Shown here: in pieces, positions 1 through 10,307 of the stretch
How positions within the stretch are numbered: position 1 is the first letter of the stretch
Layout: every line of letters begins with the position of its first letter
NCBI GenBank assembly: GCA_963924555.1
Contig: OZ004584.1
Location: 6,323,001-6,387,000, forward strand
Length of the DNA: 64,000 bases
Origin: Crambe crambe
Taxonomy: Eukaryota > Porifera > Demospongiae > Poecilosclerida > Crambeidae
Direction of reading: 5' to 3'
Made by a program: the position numbers and the translations under genes
The notes under the pieces: generated by a model
Seen by the model: only the letters and a program-made list of their open reading frames with translations
What the model was told of the DNA's origin: nothing
Databases searched by the model: none

Positions 1-926
1 AGTTAGTCTATTGATGTTTTAGTCTTATGAAATGCCACATTTCTAAATGTTGGACTTTTAGAAGCTGCCTGGCAATGGCAGAGTTTCCATAACTAAACTA
101 TCAAAATCAATGATGATAAGAAGATGAAAAGTGTGTCTTTTGAGGCTGTATATGAAGCAAGAGTACTCCAATTCAAAATCCACTGTGCTGGTCTCACATA
201 TCATGTATAAGCACATGAATTAACTAATTATTGTAATAATGTGTGAATGGTATTTTCCAGCCTATAGGTCAAGCATTACTTTGTTCTATTGAATTTGTCC
301 CACTATGGAAATAGCTATACGTACATTAGTTTATAAAGTATGACTAAATAGATATAATATTATAGTGTCTGTCTTTGGGGCGAAATATGAAGCAAAAACA
401 AAATTGTGCTGATTTCCTAAATTATTTTCAGAAGAGTTTTTGGCATTCGAGTTGTGGTAGCTACGTAAACATGTTTTTCAGTTTCAAAGATGATCCTTAT
501 CCACTGTATCATAACTTGTGACATATAGTGGATAATATTGAACATTATATTAATAGTCCTGTAAATATAATTTCAGTTTTGGGGGGGGGGGGGGGGGGCA
601 AAATGCCCCTTTGCCTACAGATAAAAAAAAATCTGTCTATCCAAGGAAACTATACATGACAGGCCAGGATACTTCAGTTTTTGAGCACCATGAATAGTGA
701 CACATCAGGAGAGCCATGTTCTAATGAGGCACTAGCTATAGCTCAATCATGAAGGTCCATAAGGGAGAGGAATTTTGTGGCATTGAATATTGAATAGTCG
801 TCCCTGACAGCACTTTAATCTCAACAGCTATTGAAGTATACAAAAATTTTTTTTCTAAAAAAAGAAGAAAGACTCTCTATCTATTATATGCATCATTGTT
901 TATAAAACAGGAGGATAAGTTGCATT
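1..926. other. Intergenic: 5' flank of an off-window paralog, then 3' flank of R1
   Basis: The first ~500 bases match the 5' flank of R4 (from about 9257), including the TTAGTCTTATG..AATGCC stretch that lies about 33 bases upstream of the R4 start codon. Another minus-strand family member therefore probably starts just left of the window. Positions 590-840 match 24640-24890 (AAATGCCCCTTTTGCCTAC and following). No coding sequence is seen. Confidence 0.6.
581..598. repeat. Poly-G tract, 18 bases
   Basis: An uninterrupted run of 18 G sits in the 3' flank of R1. The same position in related flanks (near 24640 and 56130) lacks the run, so it is a local expansion. Assemblies often get the length of such runs wrong. 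Confidence 0.9.
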
Positions 927-2276
927 CTATTGTACATAAAGCTCCAACAGCTGGACAGGTGTATCATCTGAATTTCCATGATTACAGATCCTGACCTCCA
1001 GGTCATCAGTGGTGGACTGGGTGAGGGTCTTACAGAACCAAGGAGGCTTGTTGAATCGGCAGCAGGTGCTATCGGAACCACACCCATGGCCGTCCCAGAG
1101 AGGGTCATTGGAGTGGAAGATACCCGGGATTTTCTTAAGATGATTGCCGGAGTCACAGAAGTAATCCTCTCCTACAAATAAAGTTGAATTTGTCCAGTTG
1201 TTGCTGTTACTGCATGCACATAGCCAATATGTGCGAAAGGGACCTTCTTCACCAATAGCACTGGCAAAGGACCAGATATGTTGACGAGACCCCACACTGC
1301 CGTGAGTCAGAGAGACACCATCAACATACGGTTCATCTATATCAGAGTAGAAGACTAGTCCCTTAAAGGCGTCAGTGTTTCCATTTTGATAGGCTATTAT
1401 GCGTCCACACACACGACCATAGGTCAGTCCAAAAGTGGAGTAGAATACTGAATCGCAACTGGTTTCATTCTTTATCACTCTTCCACATGTCCTCACAGGG
1501 GTAGAGATGGTGGTCCAGTTGCTGGGACAAACCTGGTTGGGGTCTGACATGTTGAGGAATGCCACACGAGTCCATCCACTTGGTCCATCACAACCACACT
1601 TCTTGTTGAACTCACAGTACACACGCACAGCAGAGCCATTGGAGGACTTGATCCAGTAGTGACCTGATGGGGAGGAGGAATTCAACTGCAAGATATGGGG
1701 ACATGAAGTAGCAGGTAAGTTTGAATATTGTCCACTCAGTGATTGAATGATATTATAATCAGAAGACAAAAATCGTGAAACATTACTTCGGAGATCATTT
1801 ACAGAGTTCTGGAGCTGCAGGATTCTTCCTTCAAGTTCTGATGTTCTATCATTCATAGAAACTTGTAGTCTTTTGAGTTCAAATTTGCTGCTGTTCATGT
1901 AAGTCTGAAGCATAGTTATCATCCGATCATATTTAGCAGCATTAGATATGCTATCATTTATAGCCGTTTTTTGATTGTTGACTTGTGAGATATTCCACAC
2001 TGTAAGAGCCAAGCTAGCAAATGTTGCACTACCTACTAAGATGAATCCAACTAGTCCACACATGCACAACCAACTACGAACAGGCTTCTTCAACTTGGAC
2101 TTATCTTGACGAGGAGCTGCTGATGTGGACACACTTACTGGTGTAAACTTCGATGGCATTTCATACTGGGAATTCCCATCACAGGACACAACAGGAGTTG
2201 ATGGCATTTGATACTGAGAATTACCTCCCCCAGCTCCCTTGAGATTTGGCAATTCATAAATGTGTTCCTCTTCCAT
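927..2276 (-). CDS. R1: class A type II transmembrane receptor-like protein, 449 aa
   Basis: Single-exon, intact. The start at 2276 is the family start (MEEEH) in a good Kozak context (ACCATGG). The cytoplasmic tail is unusual in holding three Y-x-x-P motifs (YELP at 7, YQMP at 21, YEMP at 38) instead of two. A basic KSKLKKP patch precedes one transmembrane helix at about 69-93. The stalk (about 95-190) is the NDSISN-type helix shared with R4, R23 and R31, with several N-glycosylation sites. The head starts near SCPHIL and has the fibrinogen-like SGHYWIKSSNGSAVRVYC segment, then the Cys-rich class A region ending DLEVRIC...LELYVQ. A cell-surface recognition role is inferred from the architecture only; the ligand is unknown. 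Confidence 0.88.
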   Translation of the reverse strand: MEEEHIYELPNLKGAGGGNSQYQMPSTPVVSCDGNSQYEMPSKFTPVSVSTSAAPRQDKSKLKKPVRSWLCMCGLVGFILVGSATFASLALTVWNISQVNNQKTAINDSISNAAKYDRMITMLQTYMNSSKFELKRLQVSMNDRTSELEGRILQLQNSVNDLRSNVSRFLSSDYNIIQSLSGQYSNLPATSCPHILQLNSSSPSGHYWIKSSNGSAVRVYCEFNKKCGCDGPSGWTRVAFLNMSDPNQVCPSNWTTISTPVRTCGRVIKNETSCDSVFYSTFGLTYGRVCGRIIAYQNGNTDAFKGLVFYSDIDEPYVDGVSLTHGSVGSRQHIWSFASAIGEEGPFRTYWLCACSNSNNWTNSTLFVGEDYFCDSGNHLKKIPGIFHSNDPLWDGHGCGSDSTCCRFNKPPWFCKTLTQSTTDDLEVRICNHGNSDDTPVQLLELYVQ

Positions 2277-3062
2277 GGTTTAACTCGGAGAAGCTCGAAG
2301 TTCTATATTGATCTTTTAGTCTTATGCAATGCTAGTATTGGTGCAAAAATAAGGACTTTTAAGCCAAAAAAATCTGTTTACAGGTCTTATATTAACAGTG
2401 TTTTCATAACTATATATAATAAATTATAAAATGATGTATAAAGCATGTACGTATGCACATGAAACAAAAAGTATAAAGTTCACTGTGGTTGATCTAATAT
2501 ATCTCTCTCTTCTCTGATCAAAGTGAATGGTATAAATCCAGCAACGTTACTTGGTTGTTGACCCACTATGCAAATAGCTACATGATTTCATGTCTTTGGG
2601 GCTGAATATGAAGCAAAAAAGCAACAACAAAAAACAGGAAGTTCAATATGCTGACTCCAAATGTAAACTATTGGCTGAAACTCTTGAATACAAGCAAATA
2701 TCACTACATTTTAGGTATGGGGGCATGAAGTAGAGTGTACACTAAACTCTGGGACTGTAAGTTGCAAATCTATTCTTTCATGTAAGGGGAAATAGGCACA
2801 CAAAACCAAAACAGGCTAAAACAGGCTGGTATGGGTGTTCTAGCAGCAAAAAAATTTGCTTCTTGCACGAGTAAGGTGATGAAATTACTAGCTATGCTAT
2901 GGACCACAAGCTCGGAATAACAAGTGGTGAGGGCAAGATGGCCAGAGATCTATAAACTTCTTCCACACAAGTCCTGTACTAAGGGATGAGTTCATGGAAC
3001 TAATGAACACATACACAACCAATTAACTATAAATATACATTAGATACCGAGACCAAGGGATC

Positions 3063-3165
3063 TACGGTCGATTTAGAAACCTGAGAGCCCTAGTGCAGCG
3101 AGGGCGCTACTAAGGGCCAGAAGGTTTCTAAACAGACTGTAGATCCCGTTGGTTGAGGTGTCTAA
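3063..3165. repeat. MITE-like element with imperfect inverted repeats
   Basis: The left arm GGATCTACGGTCGATTTAG (about 3059) pairs with a right arm whose reverse complement is GGATCTACAGTCTGTTTAG (ending about 3150), giving about 25-bp arms with a few mismatches. It lies in sequence missing from homologous intergenic regions. I see no transposase. The family is not recognised and the boundaries are approximate. Confidence 0.5.
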
Positions 3166-3329
3166 CTTATTTAGACTATAGCCAATCACCGGAGTTGTTT
3201 ATCTTGCTTCAACACACACTTGGAAACAATAACCATGGTTTTTAAATGCAGTCAGAGCACACCTAGAAACGATAACTGTGGCCACTGCGATGTGTTGCTA
3301 GAAAATTAAAGGACCAGACCATCTTTATC

Positions 3330-3364
3330 GGGTTTTCTAAGTGCCAGCAGCACTTAGAAAACCC
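3330..3364. repeat. Perfect 15-bp hairpin
   Basis: GGGTTTTCTAAGTGC, a 5-base spacer CAGCA, then the exact reverse complement. It lies in the same inserted region as the neighbouring inverted repeat, so it may be part of a transposable element. A structured RNA is also possible but nothing else supports it. Confidence 0.7.
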
Positions 3365-3655
3365 ACTCGGGAGGGCTCTACAGGATTTAGAGTCCCCTTA
3401 ACTGACCAATCAGATAATTTGGATGGCATGAGGTAGAGCTAATATGCGTCCATTCTCCACATTGAATCTCTCCCATTTTCCACTCCATAACAAGTCCCTT
3501 GGATCTTGCTATAAATAACTTTTCCAGAAGTAGACACAAAACATAGTATGGCATTACTAAAATGAACTAGTACAAAGAAAGGACAGTCATGATTCAAAGT
3601 CACACACACACATCAATATGAAGTTATTAAACTTGTCAATTTAGAAAGTCATATT

Positions 3656-4903
3656 TTACTGGACATACAGTTCCACGAGCTGAATAGGTATATCTTCATC
3701 ACTAGCAGTTTTACAGATCCTGACTTCCAGGTCATCAGTGGTGGACTGGGGGAGGGTCTTGCAAAACCATGGAGGGTTGTTGAACTGGCAGCAGGTGCTG
3801 GAAGGACCACATCCCTGGCCGTCCCAGAGAGGGTCACCATTGTAAAATATAGTAGAAGATGTTGTACTAGCATGGTTGCCAGAGTCACAGAAGTAGTCAT
3901 TTCCAACGAAAGATGTTGAATATGGCCAAGGATAGCTGCTACTGCATGCACAAATAAAGCCTGAAGAGATCACTTCTCCTCCAGCACTGACGAATGACCA
4001 GATATGTTGTCGAGATCCATCACTGCCATGAGTCAGGGAGACACCATCAATGTAGGTTTCATTGATGCTATATCCAGAATTAAAAGCATCAGGAATGCCA
4101 TGTTGATAAGCTATTATGCGTCCACACACTCGAGTATAGGTCATTCTAAAAGTGGAATAGAACACTGAATTGCAACATCTTCCACTGATCTTTCCCATAC
4201 CACATGTCCTCACGGGGGAAGCAATGGTGGTCCAGTTGCTGGGACAGACCTGGTTGGGGTCGGACATGTTGAGGAAGGCCACACGAGTCCACCCACTTGG
4301 TCCATCACAACCGCACTGCCGGTTGAAGTCACAGTACACATGCACAGCAGAGCCATTGGAGGACCTGATCCAGTAGTGACCTGATGGGGAGGAGGGATTC
4401 AACAAGATTTGGGAACACGAAGAAGCAGGATTGATTGAGTCTCTTCCAAGCAGACTATATGACAATTGTTCGATGCGATCATTTAGAGAATTTTGTATCT
4501 GCACTATTCTTTCAAGCTCAGATGCACTATCATTCAGAGAATTCTGAAGCTGCTTTATTATACTTTTACATTCAGATATGCTACCATTCACAGAATTTTC
4601 AAGTCCAGATATAGTGTTCTGAAGCTGCATTGTCATGTGCTCCATCTCAAGCTTAGCACTCTGGTGGTTGACTTGTAAAGAATTCCACACTGTAAAAGCC
4701 AAGCTAATAAATGCTGCACTACCTACTAAGATGAATCCAACTAGTGCACACATGCACAACCAACTATAAATAGGCTTCTTCAACTTAGATTTGGATGTAG
4801 AAATTGTTACACTTTTAGGTTCAAATTCTTCATAGCATGGATTGTTCTTCAAGGAGATAGCACCTTCTGAATTTGGGAATTCATAGACATGTTCTTCTTC
4901 CAT
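3656..4903 (-). CDS. R2: class A type II transmembrane receptor-like protein, 415 aa
   Basis: Single-exon and complete, starting MEEEH at 4903. The tail carries a YEFP motif and a second, altered YEEF motif, a variant shared only with R3. KSKLKKP precedes the transmembrane helix (about 47-72). The stalk contains ISGLENSVNGSISE-type modules. The head runs from SCSQIL through the fibrinogen-like YWIRSSNGSAVHVYC to DLEVRIC and LVELYVQ. The promoter-side flank (4904-5090) is duplicated upstream of R3, so R2 and R3 arose as a tandem pair. The function is inferred only as cell-surface binding. Confidence 0.88.
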   Translation of the reverse strand: MEEEHVYEFPNSEGAISLKNNPCYEEFEPKSVTISTSKSKLKKPIYSWLCMCALVGFILVGSAAFISLAFTVWNSLQVNHQSAKLEMEHMTMQLQNTISGLENSVNGSISECKSIIKQLQNSLNDSASELERIVQIQNSLNDRIEQLSYSLLGRDSINPASSCSQILLNPSSPSGHYWIRSSNGSAVHVYCDFNRQCGCDGPSGWTRVAFLNMSDPNQVCPSNWTTIASPVRTCGMGKISGRCCNSVFYSTFRMTYTRVCGRIIAYQHGIPDAFNSGYSINETYIDGVSLTHGSDGSRQHIWSFVSAGGEVISSGFICACSSSYPWPYSTSFVGNDYFCDSGNHASTTSSTIFYNGDPLWDGQGCGPSSTCCQFNNPPWFCKTLPQSTTDDLEVRICKTASDEDIPIQLVELYVQ

Positions 4904-4971
4904 GATTCAGTTCAACTTGCTACAAAATTATTTAACTTTGTGGTCTATTAAACATATTATAGCAATTGTTT

Positions 4972-5769
4972 TTACAAACATAAATAACTGCATAGTGACA
5001 CAATCCTCACTCCTATCCAACTGGAGAGAGTCAATGGAGCAGTAAGGGGAGGGGCCACAGAACTATAAAATGATGATGTCAGTCTGAGCTGTCTTTCCAC
5101 TTTTCCACATGTCCTCACAGGGGTAGAGATTGTGGTCCACTTGCTGGGACAGACCTGGTTGGGGTCGGACATGTTGAGGAAGGCCACACGAGTCCATGCA
5201 CTTGGTCCATCACAACCACACTGCCTGTTGAACTCACAGTACACACGCACAGCAGAGCCATTGGAGGACCTGATCCAGTAGTGACTTGATGGAGAGGAGA
5301 GGTTAAACAGCAAGACATGGGAACATGAAGAAGCAGGATTGATTGAGTTCCTTCCAAGGAGACTGTATAGTTCGATGCAATCATTTAGAGAGTTTTGTAT
5401 CTGCAATATTCTTTCAAGCTCAGATGCACTATCATTCAGAGAATTCTGAAGCTGCTTTATTATACTTTTACATTCAGATATGCTACCATTCACAGAATTT
5501 TCAAGTCCAGATATAGTGTTCTGAAGCCGATGGTTGACTTGTGAAGAATTCCACACTGTAAGAGCCAAGCTAGCAAATGCTGCACTACCTACTAAGATGA
5601 ATCCAACTAGTGCACACATGCACAACCAACTATAAATAGGCTTCTTCCATTTAGATTTGGATGTAGAAACCGTTACACTTTTAGGTTCAAATTCTTCATA
5701 GAATGGATTCTTCTTCAAGGAGATAGCGCCTTCTGAATTTGGGAATTCATAGACATGTTCTTCTTCCAT
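4972..5769 (-). CDS. R3: truncated class A receptor-like protein, head cut short by a duplication breakpoint
   Basis: The family start MEEEHVYEF is at 5769; an in-frame ATG 15 bases further upstream is less likely. Tail, transmembrane helix, a short stalk (one ISGLE module plus linker) and the start of the head are intact up to PVRTCGK. The frame then leaves the family and continues about 40 codons through sequence homologous to the R3 5' flank (compare 4980-5090 with 5836-5945). About 190 residues of Cys-rich head are missing. The result is a shortened ectodomain with an unrelated tail, most likely a non-functional or altered by-product of unequal crossing-over. Confidence 0.75.
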   Translation of the reverse strand: MEEEHVYEFPNSEGAISLKKNPFYEEFEPKSVTVSTSKSKWKKPIYSWLCMCALVGFILVGSAAFASLALTVWNSSQVNHRLQNTISGLENSVNGSISECKSIIKQLQNSLNDSASELERILQIQNSLNDCIELYSLLGRNSINPASSCSHVLLFNLSSPSSHYWIRSSNGSAVRVYCEFNRQCGCDGPSAWTRVAFLNMSDPNQVCPSKWTTISTPVRTCGKVERQLRLTSSFYSSVAPPLTAPLTLSSWIGVRIVSLCSYLCL

Positions 5770-6479
5770 GATTAAGTTCAACATGCTACAAAATTATTTA
5801 ACTTTGCGGTCAATTAAACAATTGTTTTTACAAACGTAAATAACTGCATAGTGACACAATCCTCATTCCTATCCAACTGGAGAGAGACAATGGAGCAGTA
5901 AGCGGAGGGGCCACAGAACTATTCTATGATGATGTCCCTCTGAGCTGGAATATGAACAAGCTAACATTCACCAACTAGATGTGATCAGATGTGAGAAGGA
6001 GATGGTGAAAGATTAAGTAATATTAAAAGCATCAGGAAACCCATTATTATATGTGACTCAATTAGGAAAAGGGACTACTTCACGCAAGATACATTTTTGA
6101 GGTTTAAACTTGCCATAGATAAAAAAATCTTTTATCCACTTCTTTTTTCTTGCCTCCACAGTATCTTCAGTCCTTTATCTAACTTCCTGCTAAATTTCAG
6201 GAAGTGGGAAGGCTTTTAAGTGGACAAGTGCTCGAGTTAAAGTCACCTACGTGCCCAAATTTCAATTACGGAGGATGCATGAGCATATTGAGCAAATAAG
6301 GGAAATTCCCCACACATATTGATGATTTCTAACTACAGATAGGAAGAGATTGTGGTAGGAGCCATCCATCTTCACAGGTCAGAAGATCCAGATCTATAGG
6401 TGTTGGATTAGGACAGTTGAAACACTGGCCTGATCCTACCAGTGTCTAGATTCCAACTCAGAGTAACACTGCTTCCACT

Positions 6480-6640
6480 GAAGCTACCTGACATATATGT
6501 AGGAATTGTTGGCTGGATATACAGAACAAAGATTGATCCCACTTCATACCTACCTTTGTTTCCTTATCTTTTAGAGCAATCATCATACATACATTTTTCA
6601 TTTAACGGAAATGTTTTTTCCCTCATGCTAAATAAAAAGG
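6480..6640. repeat. MITE-like element, inverted copy of the one near 57070-57230
   Basis: The stretch beginning ATATGTAGGAATTGTTGGCT and running through GGATATACAGAACAAAG matches the reverse complement of about 57070-57230 over more than 100 bases. The end motif GTAGGGATTGTT belongs to the GTAGGGAT-ended group seen at several places in the window. It is non-coding. Confidence 0.6.
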
Positions 6641-6689
6641 CCATAATAGGTTTCTGTGAACAAACATCAAAATTATGCTGCCTTCAATA

Positions 6690-6765
6690 ATAATCCTTAC
6701 ATCACTGCCTCCCACCAAGCTGTTCATGTTAGTGTAAAAGTGTTCTGCATGGTTTAGATTTAGGT
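6690..6765. repeat. Half copy of the TGCTGCC..CATCACTGCC MITE
   Basis: GCTGCCTTCAATAATAATCC and the following TACATCACTGCCTCCCACCA match one end and the interior of the element at 31790-31910. The opposite inverted repeat is not recognisable here, so this is a truncated or decayed copy. Confidence 0.55.
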
Positions 6766-7910
6766 TTGGTTTGCATTGATATATCCACTGGGCTGCAAAC
6801 AACATTGTGTGTATATATAAAAAATTTCTTTTAATGTGCAATAACCACAATTATGGTGTATACCGCCACCTTAACGCTCTATTCAACTTCCATATATTGG
6901 AGAAGCCAAATAGCTAGTTGTAAGAAAACTTTAAACTGGCAGGAATATGAGGGATTCTGAACCGTTTGCACACTGTTGACTGAATGAACTTGAACTACAC
7001 CGAGTGCACTTTTAGTTTAACATGCTCCACATACTGTAGCATCTATAGCACAATGATACTCGGAAATATAAAACCATATCATAATGAGAGTATACTGATC
7101 AGTTTACTGTGTACTTAAAATTAGAAGAATTTTGTGGAATTGAATATCGAATAGCTAGTGGTCTCTGATAGCACTTTAAATCTTCATCTTAAACATGAAC
7201 AGCTACTGAAGCATACTAAATGTATAGGCCAAATTTAAGTAGAAAAAAAAACATAATGTAATCTAAATAAATAAAATCTAATCAAAGCAGATTTCTTCCC
7301 TGAGTACCTCAGCGCTTCGCTGCCATCACAGATCTCTAAAGCAACTTCATCCTTCTTCATGCTATTAACTTAGAGCGCCTAACTCTACTTCATTTTGGAC
7401 TGCGCATCAGGTCAGAAATTGCACTACCGTCTCCATGTTGACGATCTTTATCATACTTTTAAAGAACATGTGCGAGCAGAGTTCTTTAGCTTTCTCCTGT
7501 AGCGGCAAGCCTTGATAGCAGACAGAGATGAGATTCTGCTAAGCAGTGTGTACAGGCATTATGTGGTTCAGATGAGTATCTAGTCAGCTTTAACTATCAT
7601 CCGTATTAATAGCTGACAAAAAGCTAACCAGCTGTGGAAATGTTTCCTGTCTTTTATCAGGTTTTATGGCTTTCCAGCATGTGATTGGGACACTAGTGAG
7701 AGAGTAGAGTTGTGCTTCTATTTTTAATGATTGAAATAATTATTGCCTTGATAGCTTGACACATCTGTTATGTAAAAAAAGCATACATTGTAAATATGAA
7801 GTAAACTCTTATTGCCTGCTTTTTTCTGGTCAACTCTTAAAGAAAAATTAAAAGACTCTCTATCGATATAAACTTAGCATCATTGTTAAAACAGGAGGAT
7901 AAGTTGCATT

Positions 7911-9224
7911 CTATTGTACATAAAGCTCCAACAGCTGGACAGGTGTATCATCTGAATTTCCATGATTACAGAGCCTGACCTCCAGGTCATCAGTGGTGGA
8001 CTGGGTGAGGGTCTTACAGAACCAAGGAGGCTTGTTGAATTGGCAGCAGGTGCTATCAGAACCACACCCCTGGCCGTCCCAGAGAAGGTCCTTGGAGTGG
8101 AAGATACCCGGGATTTTGTTAAGATGATTGCCGGAGTCACAGAAGTAATCCTTTCCAACGAATAAAGTTGAATTGGTCCAGTTATTGCTGTTACTGCATG
8201 CACATAGCCAATATGTTTGAAAGGGACCTTCTTCTCCGATAGCACTGGCAAAGGACCAGATATGTTGACGAGACCCCACGCTGCCATGAGTCAGAGAGAC
8301 ACCATCAACATACGGTTGATCTATACCAGAGTAGAAGACTAGTCCCTTAAAGGCGTCGGTGTTTCCATTTTGATAGGCCATTATGCGTCCACACACACGA
8401 CTATAGGTCAGTCCAAAAGTGGAGTAAAACACTGAATCGCAACTGGTTTCATTCTTTCTCACTTTTCCACATGTCCTCACAGGGGTAGAGATTGTGGTCC
8501 AGTTGCTGGGACAGACCTGGTTGGGGTCTGACATGTTGAGGAAGGCCACACGAGCCCACCCACTTGGTCCATCACAACCACACTGCCTGTTGAAGTCACA
8601 GTACACACGCACAGCAGAGCCATTGGAGGACCTGATCCAGTAGTGATCTGATGGGGAGAATAGCAAAATTTGGGAACATGAAGCAGCAGGTAAGTTTGAA
8701 TACTGTCCACTCAGTGATTGAATGATATTATTTATCTCAGAAGACAATGATCGTGAAACATTACTTTGGGATTCGTAGTGATCATTCACAGAGTTCTGGA
8801 GCTGCAGGATTCTTTGTTCAAGTTCTGATGTGCTATTGTTCATAGAAACTTGTAGTCTTTTGAGTTCTAATTTGCTGCTGTTCATGAGAGTCTGAAGCAT
8901 AGTTATCATCTGATCGAATTTAGCAGCATTAGATATGCTATCATTTATAGCCATTTTCTGAAGGTTGACTTGTGAGATATTCCACACTGTAAGAGCCAAG
9001 CTAGCAAATGCTGGACTACCTACTAAGATGAATGCACACATCCACAACCAACTACAAACAGGCTTCTTCAACTTGGATTTATTTTGAGGAGGAGTTGCTG
9101 ATGTAGACGTATTCACTGCAGTATAAACATCGCAAGGACTGTCATACTGAGAATTCCCAGCCTGAGATGTGATAGATTCCTTGAGAAGTAATTCGTAAGC
9201 ATGTTCAGTGTGTTTCTCTTCCAT
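7911..9224 (-). CDS. R4: class A type II transmembrane receptor-like protein, 437 aa
   Basis: Single-exon, complete. It is the closest relative of R1 in stalk, head and 3' flank. The N-terminus (MEEKHTEHAYELLLKES) has lost the proline of the first tyrosine motif, and the second reads YDSP, so the tail motifs are degenerate. A few residues are missing at the start of the membrane helix (CSWLWMCAFILVG). The stalk carries NDSISNAAKFDQM and many N-glycosylation sites. The head has one deletion before YWIRSSNGS (LFSPSDHYW) and is otherwise class A to DLEVRLC and LLELYVQ. Confidence 0.87.
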   Translation of the reverse strand: MEEKHTEHAYELLLKESITSQAGNSQYDSPCDVYTAVNTSTSATPPQNKSKLKKPVCSWLWMCAFILVGSPAFASLALTVWNISQVNLQKMAINDSISNAAKFDQMITMLQTLMNSSKLELKRLQVSMNNSTSELEQRILQLQNSVNDHYESQSNVSRSLSSEINNIIQSLSGQYSNLPAASCSQILLFSPSDHYWIRSSNGSAVRVYCDFNRQCGCDGPSGWARVAFLNMSDPNQVCPSNWTTISTPVRTCGKVRKNETSCDSVFYSTFGLTYSRVCGRIMAYQNGNTDAFKGLVFYSGIDQPYVDGVSLTHGSVGSRQHIWSFASAIGEEGPFQTYWLCACSNSNNWTNSTLFVGKDYFCDSGNHLNKIPGIFHSKDLLWDGQGCGSDSTCCQFNKPPWFCKTLTQSTTDDLEVRLCNHGNSDDTPVQLLELYVQ

Positions 9225-10307
9225 GGTTTAACTTGAAGAAGGAAATCTGGCTCAGTTTGTCTACTGATGTTTTAGTCTTATGCAATGCCAGTAATGGAAA
9301 CATTTCTAAATATAGACTTTTAGAAGCTATCTGGCCTTAAAAAATGTGTTTACAGCGACAGTTTCCATAACTATGATATTAATGATGATAAGAGGATGAA
9401 AGACTTGTCTTTGTGGCTGCATTGAAGCAATGAAGAGAAAATTATACTCCAATTCAAAGTTCACTGTGCTGGTCTCACATATCATGTATGAGTACATGAA
9501 TTAATAATAATGTGAAATCCAGCCTATAGGTCAAGTATTAGTTTGTGGTATTAAATTTGTCCCATTATGGAAATAGCTACACATTAATTTATAAAGTATG
9601 ACCAAATAGATATGTCTTTGGGGCTAAATATGAAGCAAAAACACAAATTTGCTGACTTCATAAATAACTATCTTGAAAGTGTTTTTGGTGTTTGAGTTGT
9701 AGTAGCTAAAAAAACATGTTGACATGGTTTCTTGTTCGAAAATAATCTTTTTACCTGTAAATAACCTGTCTATAATGGAAACACATATTATAGCCACCAT
9801 CAAAACAAGGAAGCCCAAGGGAACTTTACTTGAAGTTCTAACTAGTCCATGCATGGTCTTCAGCATAATAATAGATAGGGTCAAGAAACTCAAGTAGCTA
9901 TAGGAGAGCTAATTTGAATCTTGACAGTTTCAGCATGCAATGATATCAAATATAAGTAATGATTCCATATGCACATGTGGCAACATGCAGGTGCATCAGT
10001 AGGAACAGAGGAAGTCACAGTCAACATGCATATATTAATATCTTTTGCTCCACTGGAAGTCTTCAGGTCACTCAGATATTGAGTGATGCTGCATTAAAAT
10101 ATAATATTGTATTCCAATACATATTCCAATCCAATATGTATTCCATTCAAAATTAATGATTCGCCCACATGGGAATGAACACATGTAACAAGTGTAAGAG
10201 TTATGTAGCTACACTAGAGGAAATCACAAAAGGTATGTGTGTGAATTAAGCTCAAGTAAAAATATAAGTCTATGGATGATTTATTGTCAACTGCATAGTT
10301 AAAATTC
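9225..10307. other. Intergenic: R4 5' flank and R5 3' flank
   Basis: The whole stretch is homologous to 15558-16680, so this flank was duplicated together with the class B gene (R5/R8). It resembles window positions 1-560 at its left end. I see no coding sequence. Confidence 0.6.

Larger units (their letters stand above)
2277..3655. other. Intergenic: R1 5' flank and an inserted inverted-repeat region
   Basis: The first ~320 bases are an R1-type 5' flank also found upstream of R23, R29 and R31 (the shared part includes TTGTTGACCCACTATG). From about 2880 the sequence matches the intergenic type at 35880 and 36900. It is interrupted at about 3043-3425 by sequence with inverted repeats that is absent from those relatives. 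No coding sequence is recognised. Confidence 0.6.
5770..7910. other. Intergenic: R3 5' flank, MITE debris, unique insertion
   Basis: Positions 5770-5945 are the R2/R3-type 5' flank. Positions 6480-6740 contain MITE-like sequence. From about 6900 to 7215 the sequence is ordinary 3' flank, also seen at 770-840. About 7220-7845 has no counterpart in the equivalent R1 3' flank (800-900). I find no convincing gene. Confidence 0.55.

Noticed and set aside
581-598. G-quadruplex regulatory element
   Set aside because: A homopolymer of this kind in a non-conserved place is more likely slippage or assembly noise than a regulatory site.
4170-4376. Plus-strand frame with a VVQLLGQTWLGSDMLRKATR-type product, recurring opposite every head
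   Set aside because: It recurs because the head DNA is conserved. It is the antisense of CPSNWTT...DPNQ and has no own start context or independent conservation.
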